Source of the DNA: an uncultured beta proteobacterium
GTDB taxonomy: Bacteria; Pseudomonadota; Gammaproteobacteria; Burkholderiales; Burkholderiaceae_C
DNA: 43,471 bases
NCBI GenBank assembly: GCA_903869595.1
Contig: CAIPZV010000004.1
Location: 1-43,471, forward strand
Direction of reading: 5' to 3'
Shown here: one piece after another, positions 16,289 to 23,980 of the stretch
Numbering within the stretch: the first letter of the stretch is position 1
How the letters are laid out: every line of letters begins with the position of its first letter
The notes under the pieces: model-generated
Seen by the model: only the letters and a program-made list of their open reading frames with translations
The model's database searches: none
What the model was told of the DNA's origin: nothing
Translations under genes and position numbers: made by a program

Positions 16289-17176
16289 ATGCAAGGGTGG
16301 TCAATAACAGGGATGGGTGTGCGCGGCATCGTGGCGCGGATGGGTTTGTGCCTGCTCGCGGCGCTGCCTGGAGCGCAGACCGTACAGGCGCAAACGCGCG
16401 AAGGCGTGCAGGTGGGCGAGACCTCGGCGTTTGCCAAGATCGTCCCTGCCGACCAGGTCGAGCGCAGCGCCGCCCTGCAATACCAGCAGACCTTGGCGCA
16501 GGCGTCCAAACAACACGCTTTGGGTCCAGCAGACCACCCGCAGGTGCAGCGCTTGCGCACCATCATGGATCGGCTTATTCCTTACGCCGCTGAATGGAAC
16601 CCGCGCGCCCAGCAATGGAAATGGGAAGTCAACCTGATTGGCTCCAACCAGATCAATGCCTATTGCATGCCTGGCGGCAAGATTGCGTTTTACACCGGCA
16701 TCCTGAACAAGCTGCAACTCACCGATGACGAAGTGGCCATGGTGATGGGCCATGAAATCGCCCATGCATTGCGCGAACATGCGCGCGAGCGCATGGGCAA
16801 AGGCCAGGTCACCGAGTTTGCGGCGCGCCTTGGTGGCTCGCTGCTGTCGGGCCTCTTAGGCATTGACCCGCGCGTGGGCGATGCGGTAGCGCAAACCGGC
16901 GCCAATTTGGCGTCGCTCAAGTTCGGCCGTGAAGACGAGTCCGAAGCTGACCTGGTGGGCATGGAACTGGCCGCGCGCGCCGGGTACGACCCGCGCGCCG
17001 GTGTGAGCTTGTGGCAAAAAATGTCGGCTAACAACAAAGGCGCGCCGCCCGAATGGCTGTCCACCCACCCCTCTGGCAATACGCGCATTGCAGAGATCGA
17101 GGCCAATTTGCCCAAGGTCATGCCTTTGTACGAGCGGGCTAAAAAACCCGCTGCCAGCGACACCAGCAGCCAATAA
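16289..17176 (+). CDS. Periplasmic M48-family zinc metalloprotease
   Basis: This is an exported peptidase of 295 aa related to the BepA/LoiP/Oma1-type M48 proteins that handle outer-membrane quality control. An N-terminal signal peptide is likely to be cleaved around residue 35 (VQA-Q). The zinc site is HEIAH at 155-159, with a downstream DESEAD segment (216-221) for the third ligand. No membrane segment follows the signal, so it is periplasmic rather than HtpX-like. AAGGAG (16274-16279) stands 9 bases before ATG 16289, a strong start. It has no TPR extension, unlike full-length BepA. Confidence 0.92.
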   Translation: MQGWSITGMGVRGIVARMGLCLLAALPGAQTVQAQTREGVQVGETSAFAKIVPADQVERSAALQYQQTLAQASKQHALGPADHPQVQRLRTIMDRLIPYAAEWNPRAQQWKWEVNLIGSNQINAYCMPGGKIAFYTGILNKLQLTDDEVAMVMGHEIAHALREHARERMGKGQVTEFAARLGGSLLSGLLGIDPRVGDAVAQTGANLASLKFGREDESEADLVGMELAARAGYDPRAGVSLWQKMSANNKGAPPEWLSTHPSGNTRIAEIEANLPKVMPLYERAKKPAASDTSSQ

Positions 17177-17306
17177 TTCAGCCTCGGCACGAGGGCTTTG
17201 CGCAGTGCGCAGCAGGCCTGTCCCACGCGCGGCTCGGGGCCGCTCCAATCACCTGTGTATGGTGTAAAGTCGCGGCCTCCAACTGCGGGGCCTGCGCCCA
17301 ATCTCT

Positions 17307-18251
17307 ATGGAACAAGCCACCCCCCTGCCCATCCACGGCGACGTGCTGCGCACACCCGAAGCCCGGTTTGCCAACTTGCCGGACTTCCCCTACCAGCCCC
17401 ATTACACCGAGGTCGGGATTTTGCGCATCGCGCATATCGATGAGGGCCCGCGCGATGGGCCGCTGGTGCTGCTGATGCATGGCGAACCGGCCTGGTCATT
17501 TCTGTACCGCAAGATGATTCCGGTTTTCGTGGCGGCGGGCATGCGTGTCGTGGCACCAGACCTGGTGGGTTTTGGCCGGTCTGACAAACTGGAAGACGCG
17601 GCGGACTATTCCTATTTCAACCATGTGCAATGGATGAAGGCCTGGGTGCAAGCCAATGATTTGCAGCACATCACTTTTTTCGGCCAAGACTGGGGTTCTT
17701 TGGTCGGCCTGCGCGTCGTGGCGGAAATGCCGGACCGGTTTGATCGTGTGGTGCTGGCCAACGGCGGCTTGCCCACGGGCATGGATGCATTGCCAAGGGC
17801 CTTCAAAATATGGCGCGCTTTTGCGCGTTACAGCCCTTGGTTTCCGATTGGCCGGATTGTCAAAACCGGTTGCCATAAAGGGCTGACGCCCGCCGAAGAA
17901 GCCGCGTATGACGCGCCCTTTCCGAGCCGCAAATACACCGTGGCTGCGCGCGTGTTCCCTGGCTTTGTGCCCTCCACGCCGGACGACCCCGAACGCGACC
18001 GCAACCTGGCCGCCTGGGAGGTATTTAAGCAGTGGGAAAAGCCTTTTCTCACGCTGTTTAGCACGCGCGACCCGGTGACCAAACATGGCGAGTTCATGTG
18101 GCAAAAACGCGTGCCCGGCGCACAAGGCCAAGACCACTTCAAAATTCGCGGCGCCGGACACTTTTTGCAAGAAGACAAAGGCGAGGAAGTGGCCCAGCAC
18201 ATCATCCGCTTTATGCACGCTACGCAAGCCGCCACGCCGGTAGAGGCTTGA
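17307..18251 (+). CDS. Alpha/beta hydrolase, haloalkane dehalogenase type
   Basis: The 314-aa protein follows the haloalkane dehalogenase subfamily I pattern of DhlA. It has HGEPAWSFLYRKMIP at 58-72, APDLVGFGRSDK at 83-94, then nucleophile D128 followed by Trp in GQDWG. The second acid is D255 in STRDP and the base is H285 in GAGHFLQED. In this family Asp displaces halide to form an ester hydrolysed by the His-Asp pair, and the Trp next to the nucleophile helps bind halide. The complete set makes dehalogenase activity plausible, although epoxide or other ester substrates cannot be excluded. No signal peptide is present. It stands alone between the protease and a methyltransferase. Confidence 0.87.
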   Translation: MEQATPLPIHGDVLRTPEARFANLPDFPYQPHYTEVGILRIAHIDEGPRDGPLVLLMHGEPAWSFLYRKMIPVFVAAGMRVVAPDLVGFGRSDKLEDAADYSYFNHVQWMKAWVQANDLQHITFFGQDWGSLVGLRVVAEMPDRFDRVVLANGGLPTGMDALPRAFKIWRAFARYSPWFPIGRIVKTGCHKGLTPAEEAAYDAPFPSRKYTVAARVFPGFVPSTPDDPERDRNLAAWEVFKQWEKPFLTLFSTRDPVTKHGEFMWQKRVPGAQGQDHFKIRGAGHFLQEDKGEEVAQHIIRFMHATQAATPVEA

Positions 18252-18417
18252 AGTCATGGCTGCCGAGCGAACCAAGCTGCGAGCCAGTAAGCGGGCCGGT
18301 TAAGCGCGGGCATCTTGCCGATTGCGCACCGGCGGCGCATGCCAATGAAAAGGTGCATAGTGCCATGCGCAATAGCTGGCACAAGCGTCCTGTCAGTTTG
18401 AAAGCGCTTAATAGGGC

Positions 18418-19185
18418 ATGAACGCCACGCCAAACGCCGCCGCACCTACCGGATACCAGACCAAGCAGGAAAGTATTGCAGTCCACGGCGTGGACAACAT
18501 CCTGATCCGCTCCCTATTGGACAAGCAGCAATTTCACGACCCGTATGAGGAGGCTTTGCAACAAGGCATTTCATCGGCAGCCTGGCCGTTGTTCGGCTTG
18601 CTTTGGCCCTCGGGCCTGCACCTGGCTGAGCGCCTGGCGCAAAGACCGGTGCAGGCCGGTGAACGTATTTTGGAAGTGGGCTGCGGGCTGGCGCTGGCCA
18701 GCCTGGTAGGCCATAGGCGCGGCGCAGATGTCACCGCCAGCGACTGCCACCCAATGGCTGCCGGCTTTATGCTGGAAAACCTGCGCATCAATGGGCTGCT
18801 TCCTTTGCAATACCGCCATGGCCGCTGGGGCACGCTGCCCGCGTACGAGGGGCTCTCGGCGCCCATCGCCCCTGGGCCACCCAAGTTGATTCCTTATGCA
18901 CGCATTGGCGTCGCAGCGCCGGTGCAAGGGCGTTTCGATCTGATCATGGGCAGCGACATCTTGTACGAACGCGACGAGGCCGGCACCCTTCCCGCATTCA
19001 TTGAAGAGCATGCCGCCCAGGCGTGTGAAGTATGGGTGGTAGACCCCAACCGGGGCAACCGCGCCCACTTTCACCGGCATATGGCGGCCCAGGGTTTTGT
19101 CCTCAAAGAATATGCCTTGACCTTAGCCGCAACGCCCGCCATAGCGGCTTACAAAGGCCGCATGCTGAGTTATCAGCGCAATTGA
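18418..19185 (+). CDS. SAM-dependent methyltransferase (METTL/lysine-methyltransferase-like)
   Basis: The 255-aa protein has a class I SAM-binding motif I, ILEVGCGLALASLVG, at about 84-98. It also has the acidic motif II VTASDCHP and a DLIMGSDILYERD segment where motif IV lies. The order and spacing resemble the METTL21/23-type protein methyltransferases found in many proteobacteria. The target is unknown. It starts 166 bases after the hydrolase and converges with an EamA exporter gene, with only 38 bases between the stops. Confidence 0.85.
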   Translation: MNATPNAAAPTGYQTKQESIAVHGVDNILIRSLLDKQQFHDPYEEALQQGISSAAWPLFGLLWPSGLHLAERLAQRPVQAGERILEVGCGLALASLVGHRRGADVTASDCHPMAAGFMLENLRINGLLPLQYRHGRWGTLPAYEGLSAPIAPGPPKLIPYARIGVAAPVQGRFDLIMGSDILYERDEAGTLPAFIEEHAAQACEVWVVDPNRGNRAHFHRHMAAQGFVLKEYALTLAATPAIAAYKGRMLSYQRN

Positions 19186-19223
19186 ACGCGCGACTGCGTT
19201 CTCAGTCTTTGGCGTGCAGGGTT

Positions 19224-20165
19224 TTAACGCCCACGTTCGCGCTGCGCAATCCATACCGTAGAAGCCAGAATCACCATCGCGCCCAGGATGGTCGAGTGGC
19301 TCGGGATGTCGCTAAACACCAACCAGCCCATGAGCGAGGCCCAGAGCAAATCCAGAAAGCGCAAAGTCTGCGTGGCCGAAATATCAGCCACCCGAAAGCC
19401 GCGCGTTAATAAATAGTGGGCGCCCGATCCCAGAACGCCCGCAGCTAAAAAACCCAGCCATTGCATCGGTGTCGGGTCAGTCCAATGCAAGAGCCCTAAG
19501 GGCAGGCTGAGCACCGTGACCGAGATCGCCTGCCACAACACAATCGCGCCCGCGCTTTCGGTACGCGTAAGCGACTTAGTCAATAAAAACGAAGCGGCAA
19601 ACAAGGGCGAGGACGCCAGCATGACCAAAAAATAAACACCGCCCGACGCCGACAAATGCGGACCGACCACGACCAATACGCCAGCAAAACCGAACAAGGC
19701 GGCGATCCAGCGATCGGCATACATTTTTTCGCCCAAAAACCAGGCTGCGCCGATCATGATGAAGATGGGTCCGGTAAAGCCGATGGCCGTCATATCGGCC
19801 AAACCGATACGCGGCAATGCAGTAAACCAGAACACCAGTCCCAAGGTGTGTACCGCACCACGCCACCACTGCCCCTGCATGTTTACTGGACGGTAAGCCG
19901 CATAGCCTTGGCGTAGCACCAGGGGCAGGATCACCAGGGTACCGGCTAGGTAGCGCAAAAACTGAGCTTGAAAGGGATCGAGCGACAAGGTGATGTTGCG
20001 CACAATCGTATTAAGAAAGGTAAACACGATACCGCTGGCCGCCACCCATAGCATGCCGCGCCAGACGGGAGGCAGCAAAAACATCCGCATGCGGGCGTGT
20101 CTTCGTGCCAAGGCTATTCGGGCCAGCGCGCGGCGTGTCAGGGAGGGGGCGGTGCCTACGCGCAC
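19224..20165 (-). CDS. EamA/DMT-family transporter
   Basis: This is a drug/metabolite-type exporter of about 313 aa with two EamA repeats and about ten membrane segments. The first repeat contains LADMTAIGFTGPIFIMIGAA and the second VADISATQTLRFLDLLWASL, the usual EamA half-ends. The substrate is unknown. The frame opens with GTG at 20165; ATG 20090 or 20084 would trim an Arg-rich N-terminus and may be the true start, as no Shine-Dalgarno decides. Confidence 0.85.
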   Translation of the reverse strand: MRVGTAPSLTRRALARIALARRHARMRMFLLPPVWRGMLWVAASGIVFTFLNTIVRNITLSLDPFQAQFLRYLAGTLVILPLVLRQGYAAYRPVNMQGQWWRGAVHTLGLVFWFTALPRIGLADMTAIGFTGPIFIMIGAAWFLGEKMYADRWIAALFGFAGVLVVVGPHLSASGGVYFLVMLASSPLFAASFLLTKSLTRTESAGAIVLWQAISVTVLSLPLGLLHWTDPTPMQWLGFLAAGVLGSGAHYLLTRGFRVADISATQTLRFLDLLWASLMGWLVFSDIPSHSTILGAMVILASTVWIAQRERGR

Positions 20166-20233
20166 GGTCTGCGAAGTGATGTCATGGAGCGACCCAGTAT
20201 AGGCGTCGATAAATTACCAGCGGTCACCTAGGA

Positions 20234-21127
20234 CTAGCTAAAGAGTTGACCGCGCGCGGCATCGGTAATCGCCAGCACACAGGGGTGGGTGATGCGCCGC
20301 TCCACCGATACGGCAAAGAATTCTTCTACCAGTTCGTCGCTGCGCCCAACACATTGCACCCCGAATTGGGTAGCCGTTTCCTGCTCCATCACGCTGGGCA
20401 CCATGAACACACCACGGCCCTCGCGCCCGAAGGCGGTCATCAATGCGCCATCGTCAAATTCGCCGATCACGCGAGGAGCGATGTTGTGGCGGGTAAACCA
20501 GGCTTCAAGTTGCTGGCGCACCGATGCCTGCGCACCCTGGATAAGCAGAGGCGCCGCATTCAGACATTCGGGAAACGGGCCTTGTAAGCTGGCCGCTACG
20601 GCCGGAGTGCACATAAAAGACATGCTGCTACGCCCCAAGGGGTGGTTAAAGGCGCGCACATTGATACGCCGTGACATGGGTTCGTCGGCAATCACCAGAT
20701 CCAGTCGGTTGAGCGCCAGTTGCGACAACAGGTCAGGGAACTTACCCTCGCTGCAAGCCATGCGCACCGGCGCAGGCACCGCCAGCGCTGGCTCCAGCAG
20801 TCGGTAGGCCACCGATTTATTCACCGAATCTGCTACGCCAACCCGAAATTCCAGCACTGGCGCGCCGCCATGCGCCTCGCGCACCGCCGACTCCAGTTCA
20901 TTGCCCAGGGTGAATATCTGATCGGCATAGCCCAGCGCCAGGCGTCCATGTTCGGTTAGCTCCAGGTTGCGTCCGCTTTTCTTGAAGAGCTTGCGACCCA
21001 GCCAATCTTCCAGCAGATGAATCTGCCCCGAAAGCGTTTGTGGGGTGGTGTGCAACTGCTCGCCAGCCCGCATCACGCCGCCAGATTTGGCGGTGACCCA
21101 GAAGTAATAAAGATGTTTAAAGTTCAT
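20234..21127 (-). CDS. nhaR: LysR-family regulator, NhaR-like
   Basis: The 297-aa regulator resembles E. coli NhaR, the Na+-responsive activator of nhaA. Matching stretches include NFKHLYYFWVTAKSGGV, TPQTLSGQIHLLE and the C-terminal pattern GEFDDGALMTAFG. The helix-turn-helix is at about 18-37 and the effector domain from about residue 90. No Na+/H+ antiporter gene is next to it here, so its targets lie elsewhere or differ. It is divergent from an IscR-like gene across 182 bases containing a palindrome (21176-21192) and may regulate that gene as well as itself. Confidence 0.88.
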   Translation of the reverse strand: MNFKHLYYFWVTAKSGGVMRAGEQLHTTPQTLSGQIHLLEDWLGRKLFKKSGRNLELTEHGRLALGYADQIFTLGNELESAVREAHGGAPVLEFRVGVADSVNKSVAYRLLEPALAVPAPVRMACSEGKFPDLLSQLALNRLDLVIADEPMSRRINVRAFNHPLGRSSMSFMCTPAVAASLQGPFPECLNAAPLLIQGAQASVRQQLEAWFTRHNIAPRVIGEFDDGALMTAFGREGRGVFMVPSVMEQETATQFGVQCVGRSDELVEEFFAVSVERRITHPCVLAITDAARGQLFS

Positions 21128-21175
21128 TGGTAGCCTTTACACCCGCTGGCCCTCAAGGGGGAGATGTTTCATTCT

Positions 21176-21192
21176 CTTCGTAATTATCGAAG
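21176..21192. promoter_or_regulatory. Palindrome in the nhaR/rrf2 divergent promoter region
   Basis: CTTCG-N7-CGAAG (21176-21192) lies in an AT-rich stretch 49 bases before the nhaR start. A further ACGAAG copy lies near 21219-21224, in a segment that is inverse to the left side. LysR proteins bind such interrupted palindromes, so this is a candidate operator for the NhaR-like protein (inference). Confidence 0.45.
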
Positions 21193-21309
21193 TAAATTAG
21201 TTAAAAATACGAATTTACACGAAGCATAAGGATTTTTATAGTCCGCTTTCCCCGGGCGCGCGCGCGTGCCGGTTTTGCACGTCCCGTGCGCTAGACGAAA
21301 GGACTATGT

Positions 21310-21822
21310 ATGCGATTAAGTACCCGTGGCCGTTTTGCGATCAACGCCATGATTGACCTGGCCCTGCGCCAGCCCGATTGCCCGGTGGCGCTGAGCGAAC
21401 TGGCCGCGCGCCACGGCATCTCGCTTTCCTACCTGGAGCAGGTTTTTGCGAAGTTACGCCAACACGGTCTGGTGGAAAGCACCCGCGGCCCGGGTGGCGG
21501 CTACACACTGGGCTTCCGTGGCGACGCCGTATCCGTGGCCGACATCGTGACGGCGATTGAAGAGGCCACCCCGGCGACGCAAGAGTCTCACGGCGATATG
21601 ACCCACGCCCTGTGTGAGCAATTGCACCACGCGATGTTGGAACACATGAAAACTATCAGCCTGCGCGGCCTGGCCTTAGAGCAAAAAGCCAAAGGCTTTC
21701 AGGTGCAAGCGCGCAAGCCGGGCAAAAAAACCCTGCTCAAGCAAGCGGCACCCACGCTATCCCGGCCCAACGCACCCAACTCGGTATTTGCCTTGGGCAG
21801 CTGGTTGCCGACACGGGCCTAA
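21310..21822 (+). CDS. Rrf2-family regulator, IscR-like but lacking cluster cysteines
   Basis: The 170-aa protein follows IscR closely through the winged helix, with RGRFAINAMIDLAL, GISLSYLEQVF and RGPGGGYTLG; E43, important for site choice in E. coli IscR, is kept. The segment that holds the three [2Fe-2S] cysteines in IscR is shortened and has none. After residue 86 the chain runs TPATQESHGDMTHAL, so the IscR C104 position is Asp and only the His of THAL (H99) remains. It should therefore bind DNA without a cluster. AAAGGA lies about 8 bases before ATG 21310. No isc genes are adjacent. Confidence 0.88.
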   Translation: MRLSTRGRFAINAMIDLALRQPDCPVALSELAARHGISLSYLEQVFAKLRQHGLVESTRGPGGGYTLGFRGDAVSVADIVTAIEEATPATQESHGDMTHALCEQLHHAMLEHMKTISLRGLALEQKAKGFQVQARKPGKKTLLKQAAPTLSRPNAPNSVFALGSWLPTRA

Positions 21823-21952
21823 GCCAGGCAGCACGCCAACCTTTATAGCGAGGCAGTTGGCGGCCTAAACGGGCCTGAACCAAGAGTGCAGGCGCCCGAG
21901 CCCACCATGTCTCAAGCCATCCAGTGCGCGCAACATGGTTGGCGTACCCCAT

Positions 21953-21986
21953 AAAAAAGGGCCAGACCGTTGCCGGTCGGCCCTTT
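21953..21986 (-). terminator. Terminator of the first sugar dehydrogenase gene
   Basis: On the minus strand AAAGGGCC and GACCG arms (21956-21986, loop 21970-21973) form a long stem with a single bulged base. The stem is followed by a T-run (complement of 21953-21958). It lies 18 bases beyond the stop of the gene ending at 22005. Confidence 0.9.
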
Positions 21987-22004
21987 CCTTTACCACTTAA
22001 AAAC

Positions 22005-23318
22005 TTACTTCTGGTAAGAGATGCGGTACACCGCACCGGCTTTGTCATCGGACACCAAAATGGAGCCGTCCACATACTGCTGCACGTCCACCGGACGGCC
22101 TAGGTAGTAGCCTGCTGCCGTCATCCAGCCTTCAGCAAAGGGTTCGGTTTTGGCCGCATTGCCTTTGTCATCCAGGTAAGTAACCATGACGCGTGCGCCA
22201 CGCGGCTTAATGGCATTCCAGGAACCGTGCTGCGCGCTGAAGATGGCGTTCTTGTACTTGGCGGGGAACTGGTCGCCGGTATAGAACATCATGCCCAGAT
22301 CGGCTGCGTGGGCGACCATTTCAACTTGGGGTTTGACGTAATGGTCCGTCATGTCCTTGGGGATGGGCTTGCCTTTGTAGTCGTCGGTACGTACATCACC
22401 ACCGCCATAGTAGGGGTGGCCATACCAGCCGCCTTGCACCAGCTTGCCATTGACCGAAGCGATTTTGTTGAGCTCGCCGGGAGGTGTTTCATCACCCATG
22501 CCGTCCACCTGGTTGTCGGTAAACCACAGGCTGCCGTCTTTGGGGTTGAATGCAAGGCCCGAAGAATTGCGCACACCAGTAGCGATCACTTGGCGGTCAC
22601 CGCCATCGCGGTTAAAGCTCAGGATAGAGCCAATGCCCAATTTACGGTACATGTCCACTTTTTCGGCCGGCGTCACATTGAAGGGCTGGCCCATGGTGAT
22701 GTACAGGCGGTTATCTGGGCCAATGGCGCAGGCGCGCGCGGTGTGGTTGTAAGACTCTTCTTCGGCAGGAATCAGGTCGCCCTGTTTGACCACGGCAAAG
22801 GCCACGGTGTCCGAGCCTTCAGTGAAATACTCCACCGCAGGGAACATCATGACGCGGTTGCGTTCCACCACATACATAAAGCCGTCTGTCGTGTAGCAGA
22901 CGCCAGCGGGGATGTCGAACTTGACGCTGGGGCTGAAGTCTTCCACGGTGTCCGCCACATTGTCCATATCGCGGTCGTTGGCGAAATAGACATTGTTCTT
23001 GCGGGTACCGACCCAAACGGCGGCGGTATTGCGGCTCACCGCAATCGTGCGGGCGTCTGGCACGATGGCAAAGACCTCAATCTTGAAACCGTCAGGCAGC
23101 TTGACGTTGGTCAGCATCTTCTTCAGATTGGCCATGTACGTCGGGTCTTGCGCAATGCGCTTGGGCGGTGGGGTGTTGGTTTTCTTGAAAGCGCCTAGTT
23201 TGTCCAGGTTGGCCTCGTCGCCAGCAGCAAAGCCCGCGCCAGAAGTCAGGGAAAAAGCCAGGCCGATGGCCAAGCAAGTCGCGCTGCGCCGCATGAGGGC
23301 GCCGATGGTTGGAGTCAT
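22005..23318 (-). CDS. PQQ-dependent sugar (sorbosone-type) dehydrogenase, paralogue 1
   Basis: This is an exported six-bladed propeller of the glucose/sorbosone dehydrogenase family, 437 aa, with a signal peptide cleaved near residue 31-33. Members oxidise sugars or aldehydes in the periplasm with PQQ and Ca2+. Conserved stretches include VRNSSGLAFNPKDGSLWFTD and IFSAQHGSWN. A 12-residue loop with EF-hand spacing, D115-x-D117-x-D119-x-x-x-D123-x-x-E126, points to Ca2+ binding. The protein is a close paralogue of the one encoded at 23981-25303, with a cytochrome c gene between them. I chose ATG 23318, where the signal peptide begins. Substrate is unknown, and PQQ use is inferred from family and from the PqqU-like receptor nearby. 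Confidence 0.87.
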   Translation of the reverse strand: MTPTIGALMRRSATCLAIGLAFSLTSGAGFAAGDEANLDKLGAFKKTNTPPPKRIAQDPTYMANLKKMLTNVKLPDGFKIEVFAIVPDARTIAVSRNTAAVWVGTRKNNVYFANDRDMDNVADTVEDFSPSVKFDIPAGVCYTTDGFMYVVERNRVMMFPAVEYFTEGSDTVAFAVVKQGDLIPAEEESYNHTARACAIGPDNRLYITMGQPFNVTPAEKVDMYRKLGIGSILSFNRDGGDRQVIATGVRNSSGLAFNPKDGSLWFTDNQVDGMGDETPPGELNKIASVNGKLVQGGWYGHPYYGGGDVRTDDYKGKPIPKDMTDHYVKPQVEMVAHAADLGMMFYTGDQFPAKYKNAIFSAQHGSWNAIKPRGARVMVTYLDDKGNAAKTEPFAEGWMTAAGYYLGRPVDVQQYVDGSILVSDDKAGAVYRISYQK

Positions 23319-23592
23319 GGGGGGTCCGATACAAAGAAGCCGGGCTTGATGATTGCGATTGCGCAATGACCCGACAGCACCAAACCCAGCATGAAGATCC
23401 ACGCAGGCAGCACGTGGGCCCACTCTAGTACGTGCCCTTACAAATTAAGGGGTGATTACCCTTGGTTGTGCATCAAGAAAATTCATGCCCCACCTGAATA
23501 TTGATCCCCGCAGCGGGGTCGTATGAGCCCGGCGCGGCAAGCTTGGGCGTGTAATCCGACGGCTTAAGGGCAAAGGAGGCCGAGGCGCAGTC

Positions 23593-23904
23593 CTATTTCA
23601 CTTCCACTTTGATCGAGCTGTACCAAGCGGCCAGGTCTTCGATATCCCCGTTGCTAAGGGGTTTGGCCATGATGCTCATGATCTCGTTTTGGCGCTTGCC
23701 GCTGCGGTAGGCGCGCAATTGCTCAATCAGGTAAATCAAGGGCTGACCTGCCAAATTAGGCGCTTCATTCAATGTGGACATCCCATTGAGGCCGTGGCAA
23801 GTAGCACAAGGCATAGATTTGGCCTTGCCTGCGTCGGCATCTCCCGCCCAAACGGTTTGGCCCATTGTTGCAGCCACAAGCGCCAGGGGAATTAGGAATT
23901 TCAT
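23593..23904 (-). CDS. Small periplasmic c-type cytochrome
   Basis: This 103-aa exported class I cytochrome has a signal peptide ending near residue 20 (VWA-G). Heme attachment is by C33-A-T-C36-H37, and M76 or M79 is the likely distal ligand. It sits between two paralogous PQQ-type dehydrogenases on the same strand and is the obvious electron acceptor for them. A terminator separates it from the upstream paralogue, so it probably has its own promoter. The 274-base gap before the downstream paralogue lacks a clear terminator. Confidence 0.93.
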   Translation of the reverse strand: MKFLIPLALVAATMGQTVWAGDADAGKAKSMPCATCHGLNGMSTLNEAPNLAGQPLIYLIEQLRAYRSGKRQNEIMSIMAKPLSNGDIEDLAAWYSSIKVEVK

Positions 23905-23931
23905 AGTTTCAGCATCTCATCAAATTTGCAT

Positions 23932-23964
23932 AAAAAAGCGGGCCGGGCAAAGTGCCCAGCCCGC
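23932..23964 (-). terminator. Terminator of the second sugar dehydrogenase gene
   Basis: GCGGGC (23938-23943) with GCCCGC (23959-23964), plus GGGC/GCCC inside, form a stem with one internal mismatch and a 5-nt loop. On the minus strand six T follow. It lies just beyond the stop at 23981. Confidence 0.88.
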
Positions 23965-23980
23965 CAGGGATCACAGAAGT

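Noticed and set aside
22227..23198. 323-codon plus-strand frame opposite sugar dehydrogenase 1
   Set aside because: A similar frame appears opposite paralogue 2, as expected for a shadow of a conserved coding strand; no ribosome binding site or domain.
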